NCBI RefSeq assembly: GCF_032464895.1
Contig: NZ_JAWDIC010000001.1
Coordinates: 1,922,001-1,986,000 of the forward strand
Source: Phycicoccus sp. M110.8
GTDB lineage: Bacteria; Actinomycetota; Actinomycetes; Actinomycetales; Dermatophilaceae
Direction of reading: 5' to 3'
DNA: 64,000 bases
The position numbers and the translations under genes are program-made. Below, in pieces: positions 16,144 to 25,356 of the stretch (positions within the stretch are counted from its first letter, which is position 1; each line of letters starts with the position of its first letter). The notes beneath the pieces are model-generated. The model was not told the DNA's origin and ran no database searches. It worked only from the letters and a program-made list of their open reading frames with translations.

Positions 16144-18519
16144 TCAGACCGGCTGGGGCTCCGGCTCGGGCTCGGGGTCCGGGGTGGGCTCCTGTGCCTC
16201 GGCGTCGGCGGGCTGGCCGCCGTCGCCGCGCTTGACCGCGGCGAGCAGCATCTGCGCGACGTCGACGACCTCGACGTCCTCGCCCCGGCCCTCGGACTGG
16301 GCGGCGGTGAGCCCGTCGGACATCATCACGCGGCAGAACGGGCAGCCGATCGCGATGCGCTGGGCTCCGGTGCCGAGGGCCTCCTCGGTGCGGTTGGTGT
16401 TGATCCGCGTGCCGAGCTTCTCCTCCATCCACATGCGGGCACCGCCGGCGCCGCAGCAGAACGACTTCTCCTTGCTGCGCTCCATCTCGGTGAGCTCGAC
16501 GCCGGGCAGGGCGCCGATGAGCTCGCGCGGCGGGGCGTAGACGCCGTTGTGGCGGCCGAGGTAGCACGGGTCGTGGTAGGTCACCGTGGCCGCGGTGGAG
16601 GCGACGTCCTTGGTGGACGACTTGGCGGGCGCCTCGGCCGGACGGGCGACCGGGACGAGCTTCTTCTCGCGGACGAGCCGGTTGAGCAGCTGGGTGTGGT
16701 GGACGACCTCGTACTTGCCGCCGAGCTGCGGGTACTCGTTCTTGATCGTGTTGAAGCAGTGGGCGCAGGTGACGACGATCTTGGTCGCGCCGACCTCGTT
16801 GAGGGTCTCGACGTTCTGCTGGGCGAGCATCTGGAACAGGAACTCGTTGCCGGCCCGGCGCGCGGAGTCACCGGTGCAGGACTCGCCGTCGCCGAGGATC
16901 GCGAAGGTGACCCCGGCCTGGTCGAGCAGCTCGGCCACCGCGCGGGTCGTCTTCTTGGCCCGGTCCTCGTACGCGCCGGCGCAGCCCACCCAGAACAGGT
17001 AGTCGACGTCGTCGGCGGACTCGACGTCCTGGCCGAGGATCTTGACCTCGAACGGCAGGTCCTTGGCCCAGTCGAGCCGGGCCCGGGCAGCCATGCCCCA
17101 CGGGTTGCCCTTGTTCTCGAGGTTCTTGAACAGGCCGCCGAGCTCGTTCGGGAACGCGCTCTCGATCAGGTTCTGGTAGCGGCGCATGTCGACGATCGCG
17201 TCGACGTGCTCGATGTCGACGGGGCACTGCTCGACGCAGGCACCGCAGGTGGTGCACGACCACAGGACGTCCTGGTCGATGACCGCGTCCGGCCCGTGCG
17301 GGTTGTATGCCGCGAGCGCGCCGACGCCGCCACCCACGCCGTGGGTGCCCAGCGCGCCGTCGCCGGCCTTCTCGGCATACCCGGTGTCGCCGATGAGCGG
17401 CACCTCGGCGAGGGCCGACAGGGACTCCGGCAGCTCGCCGCGGGCGTCCTCGGACGCGAGCAGCCACGGTGCCTTGGCGTGCGCGTGGTCGCGCAGCGTC
17501 ATCACGAGCAGCTTGGGGGAGAGGGGCTTGTCGGTGTTCCAGGCGGGGCACTGCGACTGGCAGCGGCCGCACTCGGTGCAGGTCGTGAAGTCGAGCAGGC
17601 CCTTCCAGGTGAAGTCCTCGACCTTGCCGACGCCGAGCGCGGCGTCCTCGTCGAGCTCCTCGATGTTCTCGAAGTCGACCGGCTCGCCCTTGACCAGCAG
17701 CGGCTGGAGCTCACCGAGCGAGGTGCGGCCGTCGGCGTGCCGCTTGAGGAAGATGTTGAAGAACGCCAGGAAGCGGTGCCAGGCCACGCCCATCGTCGGC
17801 TGCAGCGAGATGGTGATCATCCACGCGAACGAGATGAGGATCTTGACGGCCGCGATGACGACGATGAGGTTCTTGACCGTGTCGGTGGACAGGCCGGTGA
17901 ACGCGCTGCCGATCCAGCCGGTCAGGGGGAAGTGCAGGGCGGTGTCCTGGCCGGTGCCGAGCTGGCGGGCCAGGGTCCACTCCAGCGCGCGGAGCAGGCC
18001 GATGCAGATGGTGACGCCGAGGATGGTGAGCTCGACGTAGTAGGCCTGCCAGAACGTCGACCCGAAGAACCGGCTGCGGCGGCCGCCCTCGCCGGCGGCG
18101 CTGCGCGGGTGGTTCTTCTGGCGGATCGCCATGAGCACGACGATGCCGATGAAGCCGCCGAACGCGAAGACGTCGGTGACCCACTCGTAGAGGAAGAAGT
18201 GCCCGATCAGAGGGAGCGCGAACTCCGGGTCCGCCAGCTGCCCGAACGCGTTGACCAGCGTGAAGAACAGCACGCCGAAGCTGATCATCGTGAACCAGTG
18301 CGCCACCGCCACGACCGGCAGCCGCGACATCCTCGTGTGGCCGAGGAACTCGCGCAGCAGGGTGCGGGTGCGGGCGGCCTTGTCGTCGGTGCGGCCGGGA
18401 GCCGGCTGGCCGAGGCGGAAGACCGCGAGGAACTGGCCGACCACCCGGGCGAATAGCGCCACCGCGACGAGCGTGACGACCCCGCAGACCACGAGCGCGA
18501 CGATCTGGAGAGCAGACAT
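16144..18519 (-). CDS. etfD: Membrane-bound iron-sulfur oxidoreductase EtfD-like
   Basis: 791 residues. The N-terminal third has about five to six membrane helices resembling a heme-binding NarI-type domain. Two 4Fe-4S clusters follow (CTECGRCQSQCP and CTTCGACVEQCP), then two CCG-type domains with CAHCFN and CCGAGGARMW. This is the layout of mycobacterial Rv0338c/EtfD, which takes electrons from electron-transfer flavoprotein during fatty-acid beta-oxidation and passes them to menaquinone. ATG at 18519 gives a sensible membrane N-terminus. The C-terminus ends in a Glu/Pro repeat. No etfAB is in the window; an acyl-CoA dehydrogenase lies 18 kb away. Confidence 0.88.
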   Translation of the reverse strand: MSALQIVALVVCGVVTLVAVALFARVVGQFLAVFRLGQPAPGRTDDKAARTRTLLREFLGHTRMSRLPVVAVAHWFTMISFGVLFFTLVNAFGQLADPEFALPLIGHFFLYEWVTDVFAFGGFIGIVVLMAIRQKNHPRSAAGEGGRRSRFFGSTFWQAYYVELTILGVTICIGLLRALEWTLARQLGTGQDTALHFPLTGWIGSAFTGLSTDTVKNLIVVIAAVKILISFAWMITISLQPTMGVAWHRFLAFFNIFLKRHADGRTSLGELQPLLVKGEPVDFENIEELDEDAALGVGKVEDFTWKGLLDFTTCTECGRCQSQCPAWNTDKPLSPKLLVMTLRDHAHAKAPWLLASEDARGELPESLSALAEVPLIGDTGYAEKAGDGALGTHGVGGGVGALAAYNPHGPDAVIDQDVLWSCTTCGACVEQCPVDIEHVDAIVDMRRYQNLIESAFPNELGGLFKNLENKGNPWGMAARARLDWAKDLPFEVKILGQDVESADDVDYLFWVGCAGAYEDRAKKTTRAVAELLDQAGVTFAILGDGESCTGDSARRAGNEFLFQMLAQQNVETLNEVGATKIVVTCAHCFNTIKNEYPQLGGKYEVVHHTQLLNRLVREKKLVPVARPAEAPAKSSTKDVASTAATVTYHDPCYLGRHNGVYAPPRELIGALPGVELTEMERSKEKSFCCGAGGARMWMEEKLGTRINTNRTEEALGTGAQRIAIGCPFCRVMMSDGLTAAQSEGRGEDVEVVDVAQMLLAAVKRGDGGQPADAEAQEPTPDPEPEPEPQPV

Positions 18520-18529
18520 GCGCAGCACT

Positions 18530-19150
18530 CTACTGGCCGGTAAGCGCCCGCTCACCTCGTTGTGACCCGTGCCGCACCGCGGCGCCGGACCCCTCCGGGC
18601 CGCCCTCGCCAGACCCATCCGGCACCCGGCGTTCGGGCGACGCGACGGGGTCGGCGTCGAGCACCCGACGCAGCCGCTCCCGGGCGCGTTGCAGCCGCTT
18701 GCGGGCCGAGGCGGGGCTGACCGCCAGCACGACGGCGACCTGCTCGCCCGTGAGCCCGTCCCAGTACGCCAGCGCGAGCACCTCCCGGTCGTCGGCGGCC
18801 AGGCTCCCCAGGGCCTCGCGCACCCCGTCGACCGCCGGGTCGTCCGCGGGCAGCGGCGTCCGGCCTCCCGCGAGCTCGGCCCGCAGCCGGGCCGTCGCAT
18901 CGTGCCGGCGTGCCTGGCCGCGACGGTGGTTGGCGAGGGTCCGCCGGGCGATCGCGAGCAGCCAGGCGAGGGCGTGGTCCGGGTCGTCGGGGGCGTCGGA
19001 GATCCGGCGCCACGCGGTGGTGAGGACCTCCTGGAGCACGTCGGCGGCGTCCTCGGCCGGGGTGGTGCGGCGGGCGAGGTAGGCCAGCACCCGCGGCCCG
19101 TGCGCGGCGGCGAGCTCCTCGAGGCGGCGCTCCGCGGGAGTCCGGGTCAT
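18530..19150 (-). CDS. ECF-type RNA polymerase sigma factor
   Basis: 206 residues. Region 2 is seen in EDAADVLQEVLTTAWRRI followed by the hydrophobic AWLLAIARRTLANHRR. Region 4 ends in a helix-turn-helix, GLTGEQVAVVLAVSPASARKRLQRAR. It redirects RNA polymerase to a small promoter set. Its ATG lies inside the stop of an upstream membrane-protein gene (ATGA), so the two are co-expressed; the order (membrane protein first) is the reverse of the usual sigma/anti-sigma order. The target promoter is unknown. Confidence 0.88.
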   Translation of the reverse strand: MTRTPAERRLEELAAAHGPRVLAYLARRTTPAEDAADVLQEVLTTAWRRISDAPDDPDHALAWLLAIARRTLANHRRGQARRHDATARLRAELAGGRTPLPADDPAVDGVREALGSLAADDREVLALAYWDGLTGEQVAVVLAVSPASARKRLQRARERLRRVLDADPVASPERRVPDGSGEGGPEGSGAAVRHGSQRGERALTGQ

Positions 19151-19863
19151 CGCTGGCACCCGACGAACTTCGGGTCGCGGCTGACGGCGAGGAACCGGTC
19201 CGGCTCCCAGGTCCCGACGCTCCCCTCCTGCGGGCTGATCCGGTGCGCCTCGGCGTCGAGGCCCTCCATCGCCCGGCGCGCCTCGGCCGTCGCCGCCGGG
19301 TCGCGGTCCCGGGTCGCCCGCACGAGGGCGCACCCCCAGTCACCGCTCGCGCTCGACAGCATCCCGACCCGCAGGCTCGTCTCCTGCACCGTGCCCGGTG
19401 CCCCGGGCGTGCAGGTGCCGTCCGAAGCGTACGACCGTGCCTGCTGCGCGGCGTAGTCCGACCACCGGTGTCCGGGCGGCGCCGGGAGGTCGGTCGGGGC
19501 GAGCGTGACGACGTATGCCGCGAAGTCCCGTGCGCACGTGTCGATCCGCTCCGAGCCGTCCTCCAGGCCCGGGTTCAGCGCGGGGTTGCCGTACGTGCCG
19601 GTCTGCGCGAGGAAGTGCTGGGCCGCCCACGCCCCGCTCGGCACGAGGACGATCGCTGCCGCCGTCGCGACGGCGGCCGCGCGGTGTCGGCGCCGCAGGC
19701 CGCGGACCCGGCCGCGGAGGGTCCGGTCGGTCTCGACGACCTCGGCCGCGAGGGCTCGGGCCAGACCGGAGGTGCGGTCCGGGTCGAGCACGGGCAGGGG
19801 CGGGGCCGTTGCGGTGAGCAGCGCGCCCAGGGCGTCGCCGTCGGCGGGGGTGGGAGTGTCCAT
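19147..19863 (-). CDS. Single-pass membrane protein coupled to a sigma factor
   Basis: 238 residues. A cytoplasmic N-terminal domain of about 60 residues ends in an Arg-rich stretch, one hydrophobic helix (about 60-85) follows, and the outer domain has several cysteines (TCARDF, GTCTPG, WGCALV, VGCQR) that could form disulfides. The topology is that of an anti-sigma factor, but I see no HxxxCxxC zinc anti-sigma motif in the cytoplasmic part. It overlaps the downstream sigma gene by four bases. An anti-sigma or sensor role is inferred from topology and coupling only. Confidence 0.65.
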   Translation of the reverse strand: MDTPTPADGDALGALLTATAPPLPVLDPDRTSGLARALAAEVVETDRTLRGRVRGLRRRHRAAAVATAAAIVLVPSGAWAAQHFLAQTGTYGNPALNPGLEDGSERIDTCARDFAAYVVTLAPTDLPAPPGHRWSDYAAQQARSYASDGTCTPGAPGTVQETSLRVGMLSSASGDWGCALVRATRDRDPAATAEARRAMEGLDAEAHRISPQEGSVGTWEPDRFLAVSRDPKFVGCQR

Positions 19864-20059
19864 GCCCCCGTACTGTCCGCCCACGCCCGAAGTGTGACAG
19901 GGGTCCCGGGGCATGGGTTCCACGACGGGCGTCCCGGCGTTGCGGGGCCGGATAACCGTCTGTTGGAATATGCATAACCCCAGATTCGCTGAACCTGGCG
20001 AGACAGCGATCGCCGCTCCCGCGCGCCCGGAGCACGCGGCATACCGACAAGGACGGCCC

Positions 20060-20986
20060 ATGCCCATCTACGACGACGTGACCCAGCTCATCGGCAACAC
20101 CCCGCTGGTGCGGATCAACCGGCTCATCGACAGCGACGCGACCGTCGCGGCGAAGCTGGAGTTCTACAACCCGGCGAGCTCGGTCAAGGACCGCATCGGT
20201 GTCTCGATCATCGACGCCGCGGAGGCGGCGGGCGAGCTGAAGCCGGGCGGCACGATCGTCGAGGCCACGTCGGGCAACACCGGCATCGCGCTGGCGATGG
20301 TCGGCGCGGCCCGCGGCTACAACGTCGTCCTCACCATGCCGGAGACGATGAGCAAGGAGCGCCGGGCCCTGCTGCGGGCCTACGGCGCCGAGCTCGTCCT
20401 TACCGAGGGCGCCCTGGGCATGAAGGGCGCGGTCGCCAAGTCCGAGGAGATCGCCGCCGAGCGCGGTGGCATCCTCGCCCGCCAGTTCGCGAACGCAGCC
20501 AACCCGGAGATCCACCGCAAGACCACCGCGGAGGAGATCTGGAAGGACACCGACGGCCAGGTCGACATCGTCGTGGCGGGCATCGGCACCGGCGGCACCA
20601 TCACTGGCGTCGGGCAGGTGCTCAAGGCCCGCAAGCCCGGGGTGCAGATGATCGCCGTCGAGCCGGCCGAGTCGCCGATCCTCAACGGTGGCGAGCCCGG
20701 CCCGCACAAGATCCAGGGCCTCGGCGCCAACTTCGTCCCGGAGATCCTCGACCGCGACATCTACGACGAGGTCATCGACATCAACGCCGAGACCTCCGTC
20801 GAGTGGGCGCGTCGCGCCGCCAAGGAGGAGGGCCTGCTCGTCGGCCTCTCGTCCGGTGCTGCGCTCGCCGCCGCCGACCAGGTCGCCCGCCGCCCCGAGA
20901 ACGCCGGCAAGACGATCGTCGTGATCATCCCCAGCTTCGGCGAGCGGTACCTGTCCACCATCCTCTTCTCCGACCTCCTCGACTGA
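20060..20986 (+). CDS. cysK: Cysteine synthase A (O-acetylserine sulfhydrylase)
   Basis: 308 residues. The PLP lysine is in [11 protein letters not shown] (Lys43), the substrate loop is ATSGNTG (69-75), the phosphate cradle is GTGGT, and the C-terminal [10 protein letters not shown] motif is intact. It makes cysteine from O-acetylserine and sulfide. AAGGACGG precedes the ATG. cysE begins 17 bases downstream, so O-acetylserine supply and use are encoded together, and the two enzymes usually form a complex. Confidence 0.95.
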   Translation: MPIYDDVTQLIGNTPLVRINRLIDSDATVAAKLEFYNPASSVKDRIGVSIIDAAEAAGELKPGGTIVEATSGNTGIALAMVGAARGYNVVLTMPETMSKERRALLRAYGAELVLTEGALGMKGAVAKSEEIAAERGGILARQFANAANPEIHRKTTAEEIWKDTDGQVDIVVAGIGTGGTITGVGQVLKARKPGVQMIAVEPAESPILNGGEPGPHKIQGLGANFVPEILDRDIYDEVIDINAETSVEWARRAAKEEGLLVGLSSGAALAAADQVARRPENAGKTIVVIIPSFGERYLSTILFSDLLD

Positions 20987-21003
20987 TCGGCGGCGCTTCC
21001 TCC

Positions 21004-21606
21004 GTGACCCTCGCCCTGTACGCCCGCCGCGCCCGCCACCGCGTCGTCGACGACCTCGACGCCGCGGTGGCGCGCGACCCCGCAGCCGCCTCGCGGTTCG
21101 ACCTCGCGCTGAACTCGCCCGGCCTGCACGCCGTCTGGGCCTACCGACTCGCCCACCGGATGTGGCTGCGCGGCGGCGCCTGGAAGCCCGTCGCCCGGCT
21201 GCTCATGACGGCCGTCCGCTCGGTGACGGGCGTCGAGATCCACCCGGCGGCCGTCATCGGCCGGCGCTTCTTCATCGACCACGGCATGGGAGTGGTCATC
21301 GGCGAGACCGCCGAGGTCGGCGACGACGTCATGCTCTACCACGGCGTCACCCTGGGCGGCCGGTCGCTGGAGAAGGTCAAGCGCCACCCGACCGTCGGCT
21401 CGCGCGTGACGATCGGCGCCGGGGCTCGCGTCCTCGGGCCGGTCTACATCGGCGACGACGTGCAGATCGGCGCGAACTCCGTGGTGGTCAAGGACGTCCC
21501 GGCCGGGGCGATCGCGACCGGCGTGCCGGCGACCATCCGCTTCCCGCAGGGCCGCCGCGAGGACCCCTACGAGGCGATGTTCCGCGACCCGGCGATCTGG
21601 ATCTGA
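21004..21606 (+). CDS. cysE: Serine O-acetyltransferase
   Basis: 200 residues, a short type. A helical N-terminal part is followed by left-handed beta-helix hexapeptide repeats (about 78-180) with the active-site [17 protein letters not shown] and the YHGVTLGG loop. It converts serine and acetyl-CoA to O-acetylserine for CysK. The C-terminus ends in an isoleucine (DPAIWI), as needed for docking into the CysK active site. Start GTG follows cysK by 17 bases. Its last 40 bases overlap, in opposite orientation, the end of the CHAT gene. Confidence 0.93.
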   Translation: MTLALYARRARHRVVDDLDAAVARDPAAASRFDLALNSPGLHAVWAYRLAHRMWLRGGAWKPVARLLMTAVRSVTGVEIHPAAVIGRRFFIDHGMGVVIGETAEVGDDVMLYHGVTLGGRSLEKVKRHPTVGSRVTIGAGARVLGPVYIGDDVQIGANSVVVKDVPAGAIATGVPATIRFPQGRREDPYEAMFRDPAIWI

Positions 21607-24218
21607 CCGCCGACCGGGCGGCCGGCGGCTCCCGGACGCCTCTCCCCGGCCACCGCTGCACGGTCGCGCCGGGCGCGCCCGACGCTCGTCGTGCCGGCGC
21701 GGCCGGCAGAGGCCGCGACCGGCGGCTGCCAGTCGGTGCCGTAGAGGCAGAACGCCCCGGCTGCCGGCTCCTGCGCCACCACGGCGGCGAGGGCTGCCGA
21801 CGCGGACCTGCCTGAGGCGAGCCCGGCGTGGTACGCCTCCATCGCCGTGGCGGCCACCTCGTCGGTGACCGGTGCCACGGCGGCGACCACGCTGCGGACG
21901 CCGAGGCCGAGCAGCGCCGCGGTGAGCCCCAGCGGCTCGTCGCCCGGGCGCGGGTCCATGCGGCCGACGTCGCAGGCGGAGAGCACCACGTGCCGTGGTG
22001 CCGCCGGGCGCGGGAGCTCGTGCGCGAAGACGGGGCCGTCGGCCATGTGCAGCGAGGAGAACCACGGGCTCTGCGGCTCGTGCGTCCCGTGCGCCGCCAC
22101 GTGGACGAGGCCGTCGACACCCAGCGCCTCCCGGACGTCGCCGCTGTCCGCCAACAGGGCGACGCGCGCCGCCACCCCCCTCGTGCGCCAGTGGGCGGTC
22201 ACCCGCTCGGCCTCGACGTCGGCCCGGCGCAGGCGGGGACCGGTGAGCGCGGTGACCGTCAACGGCCGTTCCGCGGCAGGGCCGTCCTCCAGCAGCGGCG
22301 CCGACCACCGGGTCATCGACGGGGCGACCGTCACGGCGCGGCCCGCCAGCCGCGGCAGCATCCCCCAGGGCACCGAGCGCAGCGTCAGCCCGGGGACGAC
22401 CACGACCGGCCCGTCCCCGAGCGGCAGCGGGCCGAGCAGCAGGTCGCCCAGGGCGCCGAGCGACTCCTCGACGGCCCGGCCGACGGCAGCCTGCAGGGCG
22501 GGGTGGGGGCCGGCGAACGCGTGTGCCCGCAGGTCGCGGGACAGCCGGTCGGCGAGCTCGACCGCCCGGGCTGCGGGGCCGAGGTGGTGCACCGACGACG
22601 TGCGGGCGCCCACCACGAGCGCGTGCTGCTCGCCGTCGTGCGCGAACATCACGACCGCCTGCTCGCCCCGGTCGTGCAGCAGCCGCCGGGCCGTGCCGTA
22701 TGCCGTGGGTGCGCCCCTGCCGGCGGCCCCACGGTCCTCGGCCGTGGCCCAGTCGAGCTGGCTGACCTGCCACTCGAGGTCCGCCGCCCGCGACCGCAGG
22801 CGTGCCGCGTCGCTCCCGTCGGCGCTGTCGGCCGCCTCGCGCCGGGCCTGGCGCAGCTCCGCCAGCAGGGACGCCGCCCGGGAGTCCGTGGGCACCGTCA
22901 CCGGGGCGAGCCGGTGGGAGACGGCCCGCCAGCGCTCCACCGAGTCGAACACCCGGCCCACGGTGCCGTCGGCGAGGGCGTCGGTGACGTCGAAGTCGGC
23001 CAGCCGCTGGCCGTGCAGCGCCAGCGCGGAGCGGATCTCCAGGCTCTGGGTGGGGGCGACCCGGTCGGTGAGGCGCTGCAGGGCGGTGCGGACGGTCCGG
23101 CGGGCGCGCGCCCGGTCCCCCTGCGCCACGGCGACCCTCGCGACCAGCAGCCGCTCGTGCATGTCGGCGGCCAGTCCCTGGCGTACCCGACCGCCCAGCC
23201 GGCCGACCGCCGTGCCGGCCGCGTCGAGGTCGCCGCGCAGCAGCGCCGCCTCGACCTCGACGCGGGTCGCGAGCCGCTCGTCCGGCAGCACCGGCCGCGC
23301 GACCTCGTGCCACGGGGCGACCACCCGGTCCAACCCGCGCGGGACGACGCCTTCGGCGAGGTCGACGGAGGACCGCAGCAGCGCGGCATACCGCTGCCGG
23401 TCGGTCGCCCCGCGCGTCCGGTAGGCGGTCGCGGCCGCGCCGAGGTGCTCGCGGGCCGCGGCGGGGTCGTCGCGCAGCAGCGCGCACGTCGCGAGGTCGA
23501 CGCGCAGGTCCGCCTCCTCGAGCCGGTGCCCCTCGGCCAGCGCCTCCCCGAGCGCCCGCGCGAGGGTCTCGCGCGCCTGGTCGAGCAGGCCCGCCTCGAG
23601 CAGGACGAGGGCCAGGTCGTGCTGCGCCCGGACCCGGCCGACCGGCGCCTCCATGGCGTCCGCCTCGCGCATGAGGGTGATGGCCTCGGGCAGCCGACCC
23701 GCGTAGAAGGCGAGGCAGCCCAGGTTGTGGCGCGCCTTGAACTCCTGCTCCGGAACCCCCTCGGCGACGGCGATCGCCAGGGCCCGCTCGAGCTCGTCGC
23801 GGGCGGGGTCGAGCTCGAGCAGCGACAGGTGGGCCAGGCCGCCGTTGAGCAGGGCCGACACCTGCTCGCGCGGGGTGAGCAGCTCGGTCGGCCGCTCGAC
23901 CCGCGCCAGGGCGGCGAGGGCGCCTCGCCAGTCCTGGCACGCCACCTGCACCACCGCCTCCTGCACGCCGGCCAGGGCGTGCAGCCGCGGGGAGCCGGTG
24001 GAGGTGCGGACGTCCTCGAGCAGCGCGAGCGCGCGGTCGCGGCCGTGCAGTGCGACGGTCGCCCAGGCGAGGGTGATGAGGACCCGGCCACGGGCGAGCT
24101 CGCGGGCCTCGCCGGACAGGGCGTCAGCGAGCCGCAGCGCCCGGCGCAGGCAGCGCTCGGCGTCGCGGAACCGGCCGATCGAGTTGAGGTGGCGGCCCTG
24201 CTCGAGCAGCTGCAGCAC
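21567..24218 (-). CDS. TPR-like repeat protein with C-terminal CHAT (caspase-like) protease domain
   Basis: 883 residues. The first half is Ala/Leu/Arg-rich helical repeats of TPR type (for example [20 protein letters not shown]). The C-terminal 300 residues form a CHAT domain: the catalytic His is in HVAAHGTHE (about 710) and the catalytic Cys in VVLSACDVG (about 749), the separase/caspase-like dyad. CHAT proteins cleave specific partners, often on activation of associated sensors. The GTG start lies 29 bases after the preceding stop. It is the last gene of an operon with an S8 protease, a sigma factor and a beta-sandwich protein. Its target is unknown; the operon partners are obvious candidates. 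Confidence 0.85.
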   Translation of the reverse strand: MLQLLEQGRHLNSIGRFRDAERCLRRALRLADALSGEARELARGRVLITLAWATVALHGRDRALALLEDVRTSTGSPRLHALAGVQEAVVQVACQDWRGALAALARVERPTELLTPREQVSALLNGGLAHLSLLELDPARDELERALAIAVAEGVPEQEFKARHNLGCLAFYAGRLPEAITLMREADAMEAPVGRVRAQHDLALVLLEAGLLDQARETLARALGEALAEGHRLEEADLRVDLATCALLRDDPAAAREHLGAAATAYRTRGATDRQRYAALLRSSVDLAEGVVPRGLDRVVAPWHEVARPVLPDERLATRVEVEAALLRGDLDAAGTAVGRLGGRVRQGLAADMHERLLVARVAVAQGDRARARRTVRTALQRLTDRVAPTQSLEIRSALALHGQRLADFDVTDALADGTVGRVFDSVERWRAVSHRLAPVTVPTDSRAASLLAELRQARREAADSADGSDAARLRSRAADLEWQVSQLDWATAEDRGAAGRGAPTAYGTARRLLHDRGEQAVVMFAHDGEQHALVVGARTSSVHHLGPAARAVELADRLSRDLRAHAFAGPHPALQAAVGRAVEESLGALGDLLLGPLPLGDGPVVVVPGLTLRSVPWGMLPRLAGRAVTVAPSMTRWSAPLLEDGPAAERPLTVTALTGPRLRRADVEAERVTAHWRTRGVAARVALLADSGDVREALGVDGLVHVAAHGTHEPQSPWFSSLHMADGPVFAHELPRPAAPRHVVLSACDVGRMDPRPGDEPLGLTAALLGLGVRSVVAAVAPVTDEVAATAMEAYHAGLASGRSASAALAAVVAQEPAAGAFCLYGTDWQPPVAASAGRAGTTSVGRARRDRAAVAGERRPGAAGRPVGGQIQIAGSRNIAS

Positions 24219-24247
24219 GCGGGGGTCGGCTACCTCGATGGCGGGTC

Positions 24248-24766
24248 CTAGACCTCGATCGCCGGCGTGATGACCGGCTTGCCGTCGGGCTCGTCGAGGC
24301 GCCGCATGACGAGGTGCACCAGTCCCCGCTCGACCGAGGCGAAGGTGAACCGCCCGGCCTCGTCGGTGGTGGTCTCCTGCGTGCCCGAGCGCTCACGCAG
24401 CTCGACCGCCGTGGGTCCGGTCGTCACCCAGCCGCTGATCCGGGCCTTCGTGCCGTCGACCACCTCGATGGTGATCATGGCGCTGAGCCGGTCGCTGGAG
24501 AACGTCACGGTGCCGGCGCGGTCGTACGCGGTCGTCCGGACGCCGGCGAGCTCTGCGGTCGTCGTGGTGATCTCGGCGACCTCGGCCTCGAGGGCCGCCA
24601 CGCTCATCGCGAACTTCGCCCGGTCGGCCAGCCCACTGGGCACCGGGTCGCTCGCCTGCCACACGGCCCGCAGCGTCGCGAGCGCCCGCAGGTCGAGGTC
24701 GTCGAGCGCGCCGTCCTCCCCGTCGGCCGGTCCGGTCACCGTGTCCCATTCGTTCGGTGCACTCAT
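24248..24766 (-). CDS. Small protein with C-terminal carboxypeptidase-regulatory-like beta-sandwich
   Basis: 172 residues, no signal peptide or membrane helix. The N-terminal half is acidic and helical. The C-terminal half (about 85-172) has the strand pattern of carboxypeptidase-regulatory-like or Cna-B folds, including TTDEAGRFTFASVERGLVHLVM. Its ATG lies within the stop of the sigma gene (ATGA) and the CHAT gene follows closely. In such a place it may be a sigma-binding regulator or a protease substrate; both are inference. Confidence 0.65.
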   Translation of the reverse strand: MSAPNEWDTVTGPADGEDGALDDLDLRALATLRAVWQASDPVPSGLADRAKFAMSVAALEAEVAEITTTTAELAGVRTTAYDRAGTVTFSSDRLSAMITIEVVDGTKARISGWVTTGPTAVELRERSGTQETTTDEAGRFTFASVERGLVHLVMRRLDEPDGKPVITPAIEV

Positions 24767-25356
24767 CACGCCGCCCATCCCGGGTCGCCCACGAGGGCGT
24801 TCCGCAGCTTCGCCAGGCACCGACCCCGCGTCGGGCCGATGCTCCCCACCGGCATGCCCAGCGCCTGCGCGACCTGGGCGTAGTCCGGGCGCTCCGCCAG
24901 CGCGATGACCCGCAGCAGCGCCTGGCACCGCTCGGGCAGGTCCTTGAAGTGCCGCCACAGCAGGCCCTGGTCCTGGCTGCGCAGCACCACCTCGAGGGTC
25001 TCGTCGGACCCGCTGCCGGCCGGCTCGCCCGCGTCCGTCAGGTCCTCGCGGAAGTCCTCGCGGCGCGTCTTGCGGCTGCTCGCCCAGGCCTCGCGGCGGG
25101 TGGTCGTGAGGAGCCACTTGAGCACGCCGCCCGGGTCGGTGATGCCCTGGGAGTGCTGGAGCAGCTGGAGCCAGGTGTTCTGCACGACGTCCTCGGCCTG
25201 CGCGGCACCGAGGCCCTGGGCGCGCGCGGTGTGCCAGAGCAGCGGGGTGAGCGCGTCGACCAAGGTCCCCATCGCGTCCGGGTGCCCGTCGCGGTATGCC
25301 GTGAACGCCGCTGCCGCCTCCTCGGCGAGGCTGCGCGTGCCGCCTTCCGCCTGCAT
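24766..25356 (-). CDS. Sigma-70 family (ECF-like) RNA polymerase sigma factor
   Basis: 196 residues. Region 2 is seen in QAEDVVQNTWLQLLQH and VLKWLLTTTRREAW. Region 4 is DYAQVAQALGMPVGSIGPTRGRCLAKLR, in which GSIGPTRGR matches a widespread actinobacterial ECF subtype. The ATG at 25356 overlaps the stop of the S8 protease gene by four bases, mirroring the next junction, so I prefer it to GTG at 25359. Coupling between a protease and two putative regulators suggests that proteolysis controls its activity, but no anti-sigma is recognisable. Confidence 0.88.
   Translation of the reverse strand: MQAEGGTRSLAEEAAAAFTAYRDGHPDAMGTLVDALTPLLWHTARAQGLGAAQAEDVVQNTWLQLLQHSQGITDPGGVLKWLLTTTRREAWASSRKTRREDFREDLTDAGEPAGSGSDETLEVVLRSQDQGLLWRHFKDLPERCQALLRVIALAERPDYAQVAQALGMPVGSIGPTRGRCLAKLRNALVGDPGWAA

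Noticed and set aside
20761-23940. Long minus-strand open frame (over 1000 codons) through cysK, cysE and the CHAT gene
   Set aside because: Typical high-G+C shadow frame, Arg/Pro/Gly-rich without domains, and it overlaps well-supported genes in better frames.
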